From positions 1 through 64,000 of the forward strand of contig VDMD01000001.1 in the NCBI GenBank assembly GCA_007026445.1: a DNA stretch of 64,000 bases, in the 5' to 3' direction. The DNA is from Schizophyllum amplum (taxonomy: Eukaryota > Basidiomycota > Agaricomycetes > Agaricales > Schizophyllaceae). Every line of letters starts with the position of its first letter. Position 1 is the first letter of the stretch. Below the pieces are notes generated by a model that saw nothing but the letters and a program-made list of their open reading frames with translations, had not been told where the DNA came from and did no database searches. Shown here one piece after another: positions 1 to 10,098 of this stretch. Both the position numbers and the translations under genes were made by a program.

Positions 1-345
1 TCGACAGAACGACCTCCTCCTCCGTCTCGCTATCACACGAGATGTTGGATGGAGGGAGGCAGGGAGTGGAGGGTCTCCACTGCGCCCGCACTCACGCCTC
101 CGCGTACTTCAAGGCGAAGGGGTGAGGGGGCGAGGGAAGCGCTCTCTAGGAGACGCGAAGGGGGTCATCGTCAGCGCGGTTGGCAGACCACGAGGTGGAG
201 TGAAACTCGCCTTCGCTCCGGTGCGCTCACGGCAGCTCCCGCGTACGCACCCCGCCTACGACTTGTAAACGCGGCCGCCTCCCTCCGCCCCCTTCTCGCC
301 TTGGACGAGAAAATGAGCATGGCTGACGAGAAGGGGAGGAGCTCA

Positions 346-3300
346 CACTCACCGTGCTGTGGGGAGGAATCGCGCTCTCCCCTTTACGCCTTCTGCGTAC
401 AGTCGAGGCGAAGGCGCGGCGAAGGAGCATGGGGCGAGGCAGACGTACCTCGACGAGAGACGACGCGCCCACCTCGATCCATCTCGCCTTCGGCGAGCGC
501 TCAGGAGCGGGGCGAGAGACTTCGTTCCTCCCTCCACTCCTGCGTTGGGTCGCTTTTAGGCCAAGGCGCACCTACCACGACGAGTAGGGCGGCTGGGTGG
601 AGGCCCCTCCTCTCGTCGTCGTGTTGAGGCAGGGGATGTGGTCGTCGAGTGTGCAGCAATGTGCGCAAGGCAACGAGAGAGTGGGAGGGGGAGTGAAGGA
701 GGAGGATGTCGGTGGCCGACGATGGAAGGCGGGTGGGGAGCTAGAGTACGTCGAGCACCATAATGTAGTAAAAGTACGCACCAATATATGTGTTCTGCGA
801 AAACCTTGACGAGCGAGCCTGTACGAAGAGAATACAAAGGTGAGGGGAGAGACGATGAGCTTGAGTGACAACGCGAAATGAAAAAGAGGACACACCTGCT
901 ATTACTGTGAAGCTGACGAACGTCGGCGCGTAGTGAATCGGTGAAGGGAAGAATTCACGCGCAGCCAAAGTTGACGAACGCTGTGCTACACGTCGATTTC
1001 GCGCGCGTTAGCGACTTTGTGCGAGAGTAAGGCTCGCACTACGCCCTCAACCTATCTACTACAATTTACGGGTACGCTAAACCTATCTAAGAGCGATGCA
1101 CTGCCCGACCCTCGAATAAGTATCAGCTTGAGTAAAAAGAAGTCGTCGTGGTGAAACGGCCGTCAGATAACTTGGTATGCGATTATGGAGAGTGCTTAGC
1201 TGAGGTCACCACGCACCTCAAACCCAGATGCGATGCGTCCACGAGGCGGTATACAGTCAACACTAGAGAAACGAGAACACCCTCACCGAGGAGCGCTTCT
1301 GCAGGGTGCAAAGATCGTCGTCAATGACCTCCATGACGAGCACAGTGATCCGGAAGCACAGCTCTCACGACCACGGCTACGACAACTCCACTGATCATAA
1401 AGTCAACGCAAGTGGGAAGAGCGCACGCGTACTCACTTGCTAACTCGCACTGGCAGCTCAAGACCGTGAGATCCCAAAGTCGACAATTGCCGGCACGGTC
1501 CCGCGACTCTCGACGTATCGGGACTACTCTCACGACCACGGCTACAACTCCAATGATCAGCAAGTCCACACAAGTGACGAAATCAAAGCCCACTCACATA
1601 CTGACTCGTCCAGACGAGTGCGTAGACGGGCCGCGTGCCTTCATATACAAACTGACGACTGGTCCCGTTAGTGAACCGACGATCTGGCCGGACTACTCTC
1701 ACGACCACGGCTACAAGACTCATTCCGTGAGCCTAGCAACGTGTCAATAAGCCGAAAAGACAGACCTCGTTTCACGCGAACAAGGCGCGAGTTAACCGGT
1801 AAGTCAACAATCGCGCCGAACGACCGACCCATTGTTCCATTGTTTTCCCAAAATGGAGCACAACAGACCTCGCGACGACGAACGGACATCCGCGCCGGCC
1901 TGCCGCAACTCTCAAAACGGCAGACTACAGTCTGTGAGCTACTCAGCAACCACGTTCAGCGGCAGACTGGGGCACTGACGACAACCATGTCGGGGGGAAA
2001 AGGCAGCGTGGACGCTGCGCGCCCACACACGCATCAGTCAGTCCGCCATATGCATCGAGCCAGCAGTCAAACGCTTACCATGATAAGCCCGAGGTGGCAG
2101 CGCGGCCTCACGGCACCGCGAGTTGTAGGTCCAGCGCAATTGTTGAACTTCGGCGCCGAAGGGCACGCGGCGGTCACGTGATCATATGTTGAACTTCCCC
2201 GACGGCGTGCGCGGGGTGCCGTGGGCTGCAGCGTCGGTTCGGAGGGCTGGGATGGCGTCTGTCGGGGTATTCAGTCGCAATCACAGCTCGACAAAGACCT
2301 TGGTCACCGAAAAACGAGGGTTCTGGCTACAACCCCGGCGGTGCAAGCCAAAGCGAGTGAGGCCATCGATGTCGTGGGACATGGTGCCCAGGCCGGGTGG
2401 GATGGCACCTGCGAGTGTCGATGAGCATAGTATTACGTAATCCCGTTCAGGGACTCTACTCACCACAGGTCATGGATCTGCGTAGAGCGGTCGCGGCGGC
2501 GCTTGCTGCAGACGGCGAGGGCGGTCAGTCTCGAGGTCGTGGAGCATGGCGAGATCTGATGACCGTCTGCGTTGTGTAAACGTACCCACCGCGTGAGCCA
2601 ATGTTGAACTTCTGGAGAAGTCAAGTGAGGACGTGTACGCCACATGCGCTAGGCACGGTGAGCTTCAGACTAGGGACGATGAGTAGCAGCTCACCGAGAC
2701 GCACACCCACGTCCGCAGCATCGCGCCGCAAAGCGGCATCGGCGGGGTCGACCCAGCCGACCAGTGACCAGTCGTCGAGTCGCAAAGGCTCGCCGCGCGG
2801 GGTGGCACGTTATACTGCAGGTGTTGGTGGGTGACAGATTACGTAATCCAATGTGGCTTTGTACTCACCGACAAGCGTGGTAGCATGGTCGGCTTTGGGG
2901 GCCACCGCCAATCGCGACGAGCGCGCTCCCGACGGCGGGTCAGCGCTGCGCACGGTGTAAGTTGCTTACGTAATCCAACGAATATGCGCCTCACCTGAGG
3001 TGACCCCGAGTCGTGGCGCGGCTGCGCCGTCGCCCGCCGTCTGCGACGGCGAGGCTGGACTCTGCCGAGGTTGAGAACATCGTGGAGCTGCCTTCCACAA
3101 ACATACTCACCGTCACTACACTCTCGCCCCGGGAAGACTCGCCGCCCCGCCGCGAAGCGGCGGGCGCAGTGCCCAACTCTCGACGACGTGGGGGACTCGA
3201 TGTCGCTCTTGACAGCGGCGGCCGGGTGAGTCCTCGTCGACGACGAGGACAACGACGAAGAGGGCCGTGGTGGGCATGGACCGCGCGCTCTCTCTCTTTC

Positions 3301-4393
3301 GAGGCCGCATGGCGCAGCATCGAGCACTGCGCGGGTGGTTAGCTGATTACGTAAGCCAATATGTATCGCTCTCACCGGGAGTCATCCGCTCGCTGACGCA
3401 GCCAGCGATACCGGGGCGCCTGCAGAGCGTCGTCACTGGCGATGGTGACGAGCAGCAAGCGCATCGCGCTGTCCATGCGGCGGCAGCCGCATGCGGTGTC
3501 GTATTCACGACTCCCTCATTGCGCCACGCGTGCCCACCGTGAAGGCGGGACACGGGAACCCGCCATCAGGGCGGGACACCGATGACGAGAACACGTGCGG
3601 CGTCGCACGGGCTGTCCGCGGCGGCGCGCCGCGTGCGCCGATGAGCTGGGAGCGCAACATGAAACGTGCAGGACGTCCTGGCCATGTCGCGCAGGACGTC
3701 CTGGATAAGCGATATCAGTAATGGCACAAGTTGATTCTAGTGACTGACCTCGGTCACTGATAGTGAACTCGCAGTTCAATGAAGTCGCGGGTCACCGCCT
3801 AACGGGTCACTGAATGAAGTCGCGGGTCACTGAATGAAGTCGCGGGTCACTGAAGGACCGCGCGGGTCACTGACGGATCGCGCGGGTCACTGCGCGAACG
3901 CGCGGGTTACCAGCGGTGTACACAGAGGTCACTATGGGCAAGCAAGGTCAGTATCGGTGTGAGGGGAGCTTGTAGAACCGTACCTCGTAGTAGATTGGAA
4001 TAGATCGTGAAAGCGCCCTTTTGCAAAGGGTCAGTGTTGCTAAAAGGCCGGTAAGAGAGCGAAGAGAATGCGTTGTGAAGCCTGTTGGGACTGAATTAGT
4101 GACATGGGAGGTATATGGAAGTGAAAATGCGCACCGGATAGTGAATGCCGTGAAGGCGACAGGCGGGAGGATCAACGTCGAATCTAGGTAGATCGGTAGC
4201 GGTCAGAGCTATGCAAGCGGTCATCTGGATAGATACTGACCGGCAATGGGAGTAAATGGCGAAGCAAGGCAGCGGAGAGGCTGAGGAATTGAAAGTACCT
4301 TCGAAAGGATCAGTAAGTACATCAGAAAAGCGAAGTCCAGAAGACCAACTCACCTGCATCGTCAGTGTGAGCGTCACTGAGTAAGAGCGCCAT
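346..4393 (-). pseudogene. Decayed minus-strand multi-exon gene, U1 copy
   Basis: Reads leftward from an ATG at 4,393 (MALLLSDAHTDDA) below a CCAAT/TATA promoter. Exon 1 is followed by a GTGAGT donor. U1 alone keeps a clean first acceptor (CCTCAG) leading into an open exon that ends at a GTGCGC donor. The next exon hits an in-frame TAG where U2 reads through, and a deletion removes a later exon near 2,590. GTGAG-type donors on the minus strand continue at roughly 100-250 bp spacing down to the unit head (for example near 2,470, 2,870, 2,990 and 350). No protein family was recognised. The exon chain is inferred from splice consensus; the far 3' end is not defined. Confidence 0.4.
3784..3920. 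repeat. 20-bp VNTR (gggtcactgaagga core), U1
   Basis: Seven diverged repeats, each beginning gggtcac or gggttac, at about 20-bp period. The homologous sites carry about 3 (U2), 4 (U3) and 6 (U4) copies. Read on the minus strand, each repeat offers a TTCAG|TGACC-type acceptor, so the array may be a run of competing 3' splice sites of the minus-strand gene. Confidence 0.7.
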
Positions 4394-4590
4394 TGTGTAG
4401 TGAAGAGGTCGTGGTAACAGTGGAAGAAGTGATGTAGGGCGAGGTAGACGCGGGTGCAGTGAAAGGAAAGGAAAGGAAGTTCAGTGAAGTGAAAGGATTG
4501 ATTGAATGAAGGTAAGGCAGGAAAAGGAACAAAGTAGAGGAAAGTAAGGAAGGCGGAGGAGGATGCTAATCCCCGACTCCTACCCCCTCC

Positions 4591-4695
4591 CTATATACTT
4601 CCAACGCACGGCACTTGCTACCCGTCGCACTCCACAAAGTCCAAGAAAAGCGCGAAAAAGCTTGGAAAAATTCGAATCGGCGGGCCCGCCATTGG
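4591..4695 (-). promoter_or_regulatory. Minus-strand promoter, U1: TATA (4,591-4,599) and CCAAT (4,691-4,695)
   Basis: On the minus strand a CCAAT box (plus-strand attgg) lies about 95 bp upstream of a TATATAG box. The next ~150 bp are pyrimidine-rich on the minus strand, with repeated CTTTCC, and lead to the ATG at 4,393. A CACGTG lies just beyond the CCAAT box. Order, spacing and orientation are kept in all four units. Confidence 0.6.
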
Positions 4696-5421
4696 CTGAC
4701 CGGGTGCGCAGCAGGCTTGGCAGTCACGTGGGGCTCCACAGCTCCACTCGGCAAGCAGGAATCTGGGGGAGAAGACGTTCGAGAAGGATCGGAAGGTCGG
4801 GAGGGCGGCAGGAGGACAGGGGGAAGTGAGGAAGGGGCAGGAAAGTATATTCGGGGGTCATAGGGGTGTGCAGATGTCGCAGTAGGTTTTCAGAATCTGG
4901 GAGAGTGTTGCTTGGACGTGCGGCGAGGCGTGGCGTGGACGGGCGATGGAGGTGAGTATGCGGCGGGAGGGCGGCGGGGAGCGAGAGCGCGAGAAACAAA
5001 AAGGGATTTCTGCGCAGAGCGCAGATATACGTGTCTCTAGTGTGATTCTTGGCTGGGGAAATATTTTCATGAGGCTTTCAGAGTCCTGTGTCGCGGTGGA
5101 CAGACGGGACGATGCGAGGGGAGGGGAAACGAACCGTGGGAACGGGAACGCGCGAGCCGATCAAGGGCGTCCGCGGAGCCGGTGCCGTTTCTTCCCACGT
5201 CTCTCCGACCACCACCATCATGCCCTGTTTGTCGGCGGCGTCGCTGTGCACGTCGCCAGCGCTCGCAGCTGCTCTCGGCCTCGAAATTCTTTTCTTTGCA
5301 TTTTTCGCGTTCCGGCCGACACTACCCATGGCACCGAGCTGCTTTCGATGGTTCACCGCCTTCGACCTCGCCGCGCACGCGCTCACCTGAAGTCCGCGCC
5401 CTACCAACACGTCGAGTTGCC

Positions 5422-5523
5422 TTCGACCTCGTCGCCGCTTCGACTTCGCCACAAGTCGCCCTCGGACTCCAGTCGCCCCTGGCCTCGACTCCAGTCGCCC
5501 TCGGCCTTGCCTCAAGTCGCCGC
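5422..5523. repeat. Degenerate 22-bp minisatellite, U1
   Basis: Imperfect 22-bp repeats with core cctcgcctcaagtcgccc. They lie in a plus-strand open stretch (4,946-5,974) whose translation is low-complexity and differs in length and frame among units, so I do not call it a gene. Confidence 0.6.
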
Positions 5524-6479
5524 GTTGTACTTTGCGCTAGTCCACCATGTTCAACATCGACTGCAGCCTCCGACCTCGCATCAGCATACGGCTTCGACAC
5601 CGTCACGTCGCTTCGACATGTGTAGCGGCCTGTCCAGCAACATCCTCGGGCCGTCCATTAGCCTTACTCACCCTCCATACTCGCAGACTGTCCCTTTGCT
5701 TGCAATGTGGACAAGCTTCTTGCTTCCGTCTCTCGACTCCCAACCCCCGAGTCCGACTTCCGGCTTCCGACTCCTGCAGGTCCTCGACTTTGAATTTGAC
5801 TCCAGGTTCTCCCAACATGCCGCGTCGACATGCAACCCTCAGCACCCGACACCCGACACCCGACTCTGCCCTCCCATTGCTGCATTCTGCATGATGTTGG
5901 CACCTCCCCCGCTACGCAAAGAACCCAGTACTCGCTTGCCTTCCTGCTCAAATAGCCGGAGTGCAGCGGGGTGAGTTAGCGGGTTGCGGGTATGCTCGAG
6001 TGTTGGGTGAAGCGGGGTTCTCGGTATATACACACATCCCGTGTATTAGCTCGTGCGAAGGCTAATTGAATTACGTTCTGACGAGCTTCTGTTGTGTGTG
6101 CGGTGGAGTTCCCTTCTCGTCTCTGCTTGCAGTCGGACAGGTACGAGTCTGATCATGAGCTCGCACGCCACTCATGCACCTGCGAGCTTATTCCAAATCT
6201 GCTGACTTGCAATGATGCAGCCATTGTATTGCTCTGAGCCTTGGAGGAGTAGAGTGGAGAATAACACGTTGCTATTCAGAACTCGAGCCCAAAAGCCAGC
6301 CAGGAAGACAGCCATCCACAGCAAGGGCCACCGCTGGTATTGGTATATAGAGTAGAAATATGGCTCGCAGCCATTGCCATCAGGAATCTTCGAGCTGTAT
6401 TCGAGTCTGACTAGAGTAGCAATGGAAGATAAATGAGCCAGCCAGCCAGAGCAGAGAAGAGAGACTACCACCCACAGCA

Positions 6480-6556
6480 ATGGCCACCCCTTGTTCGGTA
6501 TATAGAGTAGAAATACGATGGCCACCCCTTGTATCGGTATATAGAGTAGAAATACG
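6480..6556. repeat. 39-bp VNTR, U1 (2 copies)
   Basis: Two adjacent copies (one of 38 and one of 39 bp) plus an isolated copy near 6,320. Each copy carries ggtatatagagtag. On the minus strand the 39-bp period keeps a frame coding a 13-residue hydrophobic repeat (VFLLYIPNKGVTI type) inside an open frame ending near 6,771. That frame begins only with GTG, so translation is unproven. Confidence 0.8.
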
Positions 6557-6652
6557 ACTAACTCACGAAGGCCCCGGGGGCTCTGACCGCCGCGATCAGG
6601 CCGACACCACAACACGAGGCAGGCCCTGAGCAGACCGAGTCTGAGGTCTAGA

Positions 6653-6779
6653 TCACGTGACAGAAAGCAGGGAAGGTCCAACGTCGAAGGGAACACAAAA
6701 CTGGCAGCAGCAGAGCGAGCAGCGAGCGGCGAGTGTCGAACGCGCTCAAGTCCAACTTTGGGTGACGTCACTACGTCAT
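6653..6779. promoter_or_regulatory. CACGTG and CRE palindromes upstream of SPT7 copy 1
   Basis: TCACGTGA (6,653-6,660), a Cbf1/USF-type site, and TGACGTCA (6,763-6,770), a CREB/ATF-type site, followed by a second half-site TACGTCA. They lie 570-690 bp upstream of the truncated SPT7 start and are conserved in every unit, including the one feeding the complete SPT7. The sites are seen; their function is inferred. Confidence 0.55.
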
Positions 6780-7339
6780 GCGTTCGTCAGGTGACTCGGT
6801 CCCCGTGCCGCCGCACAAGAGGCGAGCCGTCTACGTCGCCCTGACAGTGACAGTGGGAGGCCATCTGCGGGGCTTTGCCATACAGTGAATGGTTTGCCCT
6901 TCAGAGATCCAGGGTTGCCTTGCTCGACAAGTTGTCCATTGTTCGTCGTCTGATTGTTAGCGGACCTTCGGGCCGATGCATCCACGCGCGCATCAACGCG
7001 AACAAATAACGCCTCTTGTCCCAATCCATCACTCGAGTACCGAAGTACTCATGTTCACCTTGCCTTCCAAAGTCCTTCGGCACCCATACTAAGACCTTCG
7101 TAACAGGCAGACGAAACGCAGTCACAAGAGCAACGTTTTCGCGCTACCAAGGTCCGGCAAGGACGACACAAACAACGCTCGACTCGCCACCCTGGGCTCT
7201 GACCAAGCTCCTTCACACCCGCGCCCGCGAGTCCAGAAGTCTTCCCGAACCCTCGCCATCGCTCATATCTCCAACTACTACTCTCGGGCTTGAAGACAGG
7301 GTCAACGACTAGCATATTTGGAGCCAGCTGCCGCTCGCG

Positions 7340-8781
7340 ATGAATGTGCGTAGCTTGTGGCAAACGAGAATATGCAACTCACGAGACTAACAGAACTTAC
7401 TGCGGACGCTACGAGAAAACCAGAAACAGAATGGGTACCACAATCCAGACCTCAAGCGATTGCTCGCCGAAGTCAAGGCGGAACGCGTGCGTGGTCGCGC
7501 TCTCTCTCGCACCTCACCTTACACCCCCACAGAAGGCCCACGACACCAGCAAGCTTACAGAACCTTTCTACGAGTCCCTTGAAGGGATGCTACATGAACT
7601 TCGAACGGTGACAATTGTACGTGCAAGGCAGCTCCATTGTTCTCGTTCTCATCCTATTGTTCTCAGGATAATCATGACGCGGAAGCGTTCCTCAAACCCG
7701 TCTCTAGGGCAGACGCTCCAGACTACCATGAAGGTGCGCGCTCTTTACCTTGTCGTCGCTCCGCTCATCCTCGCCCAGTCATCCAGGAGCCCATGGATCT
7801 CCAGACCATGCTCAAGAAGGTCCGCCAGCGGTCGTACAAGTCGAAGCGCGAGTTCAAGGACGACCTCGACCGCATTTGGGACAACTGCTTCCAGTACAAC
7901 GCTGCCGAGGTGCGTGATCGACCCACGCACAGCTTCCCCCTTCTCACCGATACTCTCAGAACCACCCACTGCGCAAATGCGCCACACGCCTCAAGGCCAA
8001 GGCCGAGTGCCTGCTGCACAACCTCACCGATCGCAAAGAGCGCTCCGACCCTGTCATACCCCCCGAACTCATCCCCCCCTCCAAGGCGAACGGCGTCAAC
8101 GGCCACAGCCGCACCCCGTCCTCTCACGCCATCAAGATCCCCATCGCCCGCCGCAACACCCCGGGCGCTGGGCCCGCGAAACGAGGAGGCAACCCCGACG
8201 ACTTTCCCAACGAACTCGCCGTCCCGCGCACGACTGACGGAATGGCCGAGTTCAAACGCCTCGACGACCAGTTCGCGGCGCTCGACTCGGCGATCGAGGG
8301 CAAGCCGGGCTCATCCTCAGCGATGGCGGAGCGACTGCGCGAGCTCGCGCGCGGTGCGATGCCGCTCTTCGCCCCCGGCACCAAGCGCAAGCTGGACGAG
8401 GACGCGGAGACGCCGCCCGCCAAGCGTCACAGCACCCAAGAGCAGCGCGAGCTCCACGACCTGTGGTGGCAAGTGAACCAGAAGTCGGACGTGCTCCTGG
8501 GCAACGGTCTCCCGCCCATCACGCACGCGTCCTCCGCCCCACCACGCACCCTCAACGCGCCACCGCGCGGACCCAACGCGCCACCGCGCGGGTCCAATGC
8601 GCCACCACGCACCCTCAACGCCCCACCGCGCGGGCCCAATGCGCCACCGCGCAGGCCCAAGAAGCGGCGTCCCCCTCCCCATGCACCGCCGAATCCCAAG
8701 TCTCTTTTATCGATGATGAACAGCAACATCGAAACCGTGCGTAGGATGCGTACCGTGAACGCCAAGCTGTGCGTACCGTGA
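7340..8781 (+). pseudogene. SPT7: Truncated SPT7 copy 1: N-terminal region plus bromodomain, no histone fold
   Basis: Exons 7340-7345, 7394-7486, 7533-7616, 7667-7733, 7779-7909 and 7960-8781 match exons 1-6 of the complete gene at 36,006. All five introns keep GT donors and AG acceptors. Joined, they give an open 400-residue protein (MNNLLRTLRENQ start) with the whole bromodomain, including the YN that contacts acetyl-lysine. The bromodomain exon differs from the complete gene at three of 131 bases, one change being Arg for Lys. The frame stops inside a fivefold 23-bp expansion (8,749-8,863). Similarity to SPT7 continues to about 9,000 but out of frame. The copy lacks the histone fold through which Spt7 pairs with Ada1. 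It could be a pseudogene or a translated bromodomain-only paralog. Confidence 0.85.
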
Positions 8782-8863
8782 ACGCCAAGCTGTGCGTATC
8801 GTGAACGCCAAGCTGTGCGTATCGTGAACGCCAAGCTGTGCGTATCGTGAACGCCAAGCTTGG
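8749..8863. repeat. 23-bp expansion (5 copies) that truncates SPT7 copy 1
   Basis: Five tandem copies of cgtaycgtgaacgccaagct plus tg(tg/gg). Complete SPT7 and copy 3 have one copy; copy 2 has three. Four extra copies add 92 bp, which is not a multiple of three, and the second copy supplies the TGA that ends the frame. Confidence 0.9.
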
Positions 8864-9000
8864 CGCGCTGGATGGGGAGGGGGAGGCTCTTCCGCCGCTT
8901 CCGGCGTTGAAGAGGCGCGCATGGCAGCGGAAGAGGTGCGCATAGCAGCGGCAGAGCGGCCCTGGCGGGTACCGACGCGCGGAGGTGGCCGGCGTGTGGG

Positions 9001-9573
9001 CGCGCATAATGGCAACGAGGAGGCGCGCATGATGGCGACGAGGAGGCGCGCATGATGGCGACGAGGAGGCGCGCATGATGGCGACGAGGCGGGAGGGGGG
9101 GAGGGGAGGGGCGTTTGCGAGGGGGGAGAGAGGGGGAGAGGAGGAGGCGCGACGAGGGGGAGGGAGAAGGGGATGTTGGCGAGGGGGAGGGGCGTGTGCG
9201 AGGGGGGAGGGGCGTGTGCGAGGGGGGAGGGCGGGAGTAGAGGAGGCGCGGAAACGGGGAGGGGCGCAGGGGATGGGGGCAGGATGCCCCTTCGTTGGGG
9301 AGGAGGAATGCCCCTTCGTTGGGGAGGAGGAATGCCCCTTCGTTGGGGAGGAGGCCGGACGGGGGAGGCAGAGACGGGGGGAAGGGAGAAGGGGAAGAGG
9401 GGAGGATCGCGGCGTTGGGGAGGTTGGCGAGGGAGGGGCACGAGGCGGAAGGAAGAGAGGGCGGGAGGTCACAGAGAGGGAGGGAGGTCACAGAGAGGGC
9501 GGGAGGTTGGCGAGGAGGGGGGAGGAGGGATGTGCGGCGGGGAGGGCGAGGAATGCACGGCGAGGCGAAGGAG
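9001..9573. repeat. Purine-rich G-tract after SPT7 copy 1
   Basis: About 570 bp of almost pure G/A with runs of 4-6 G on the plus strand. It contains nested tandem repeats: three of a ~23-bp gcgcgcatgatggcgacgag type (9,013-9,080) and three 24-bp repeats with atgccccttcgttgggg (9,285-9,356). Long proline-rich frames on the minus strand here are composition artefacts. The tract has no counterpart at the matching point of the complete SPT7. Confidence 0.8.
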
Positions 9574-9590
9574 TACTAACGCACCTACAG
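9574..9590 (+). promoter_or_regulatory. Splice-like branch point and acceptor at the U1/U2 junction
   Basis: TACTAAC (9,574-9,580) followed ten bases later by the end of CTACAG. This is the canonical fungal branch point and 3' splice site. It sits immediately after the purine tract and is repeated at the U2/U3 and U3/U4 junctions. Confidence 0.5.
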
Positions 9591-10098
9591 CACATGTACC
9601 GTTGATGGGCTGGGAACGTACCGTCGACGCGTCCACCAGCGTCGTCGTCGACGCAAGCCTGCGCCGGCGTCAACGCGCCCACTAGCGTCGTCGTCGACGC
9701 AATGCCTGCACCGGCGTCAACGCGGTCGGGGGGCGACGAGGTAGGTGGAGCTTACCTTTAGTCATAGCGCTCACACCGTTTATAGCGCCCACGTCGTCCA
9801 TAGCGCCCACGTCGTCCTCGGAGGGTCTCCACTGCGCCCGCACTCACGCCTCCGCGTACTTCAAGGCGAAGGGGTGAGGGGGCGAGGGAAGCGCCTCTCT
9901 AGGAGACGCGAAGGGGTCACCGTCAGCGCGGTTGGCAGACCACGAGGTGAGTGAAACCCGCCTTCGTTCGGTGCGCTCACGGCAGCTCCGCGTACGAACG
10001 CACCCCGCCTACGACTTGTAAACGCGCCGCCTCCCTCCGCCCCCTTCTCGCCTTGGACGAGAAAATGAGCATGGCTGACGAGAAGGGAAGGAGCTCAC

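Larger units (their letters stand above)
68..9772. repeat. Segmental duplication unit U1 (first of four)
   Basis: First copy of a ~9.7 kb unit. Landmarks recurring once per unit are the CCAAT/TATA block (4,591-4,695), the CRE (6,763) and the SPT7 start (7,340). Homology to U2 begins near base 68 (gagggtctccactgcgcc, again near 9,822). Bases 1-67 match none of the later unit junctions, so this may be the true left end of the array. U1 lacks about 130 bp near 2,570-2,600 that U2-U4 carry in the minus-strand gene. Copies differ by scattered substitutions and indels, so this is not one sequence assembled several times. Confidence 0.9.

Noticed and set aside
3784..3920. CRISPR-like direct repeats
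   Set aside because: The repeats are adjacent 20-bp units without unique spacers, in a eukaryotic gene context.
4946..5974. 342-residue plus-strand frame in U1
   Set aside because: Its counterparts in U2-U4 have different lengths and frames. The translation is low-complexity Pro/Ser/Arg and follows the 22-bp minisatellite.
8427..9491. 354-residue minus-strand proline-rich frame (similar ones at 17,901-19,130 and 27,834-28,218)
   Set aside because: It is the reverse complement of the purine tract and SPT7 linker. All three minus frames are similarly long, composition explains them, and there are no splice or start signals.
9001..9573. Telomeric or subtelomeric repeat tract
   Set aside because: G-rich, but no TTAGGG-type unit; the nested repeats are of 23-33 bp and occur only at unit junctions.
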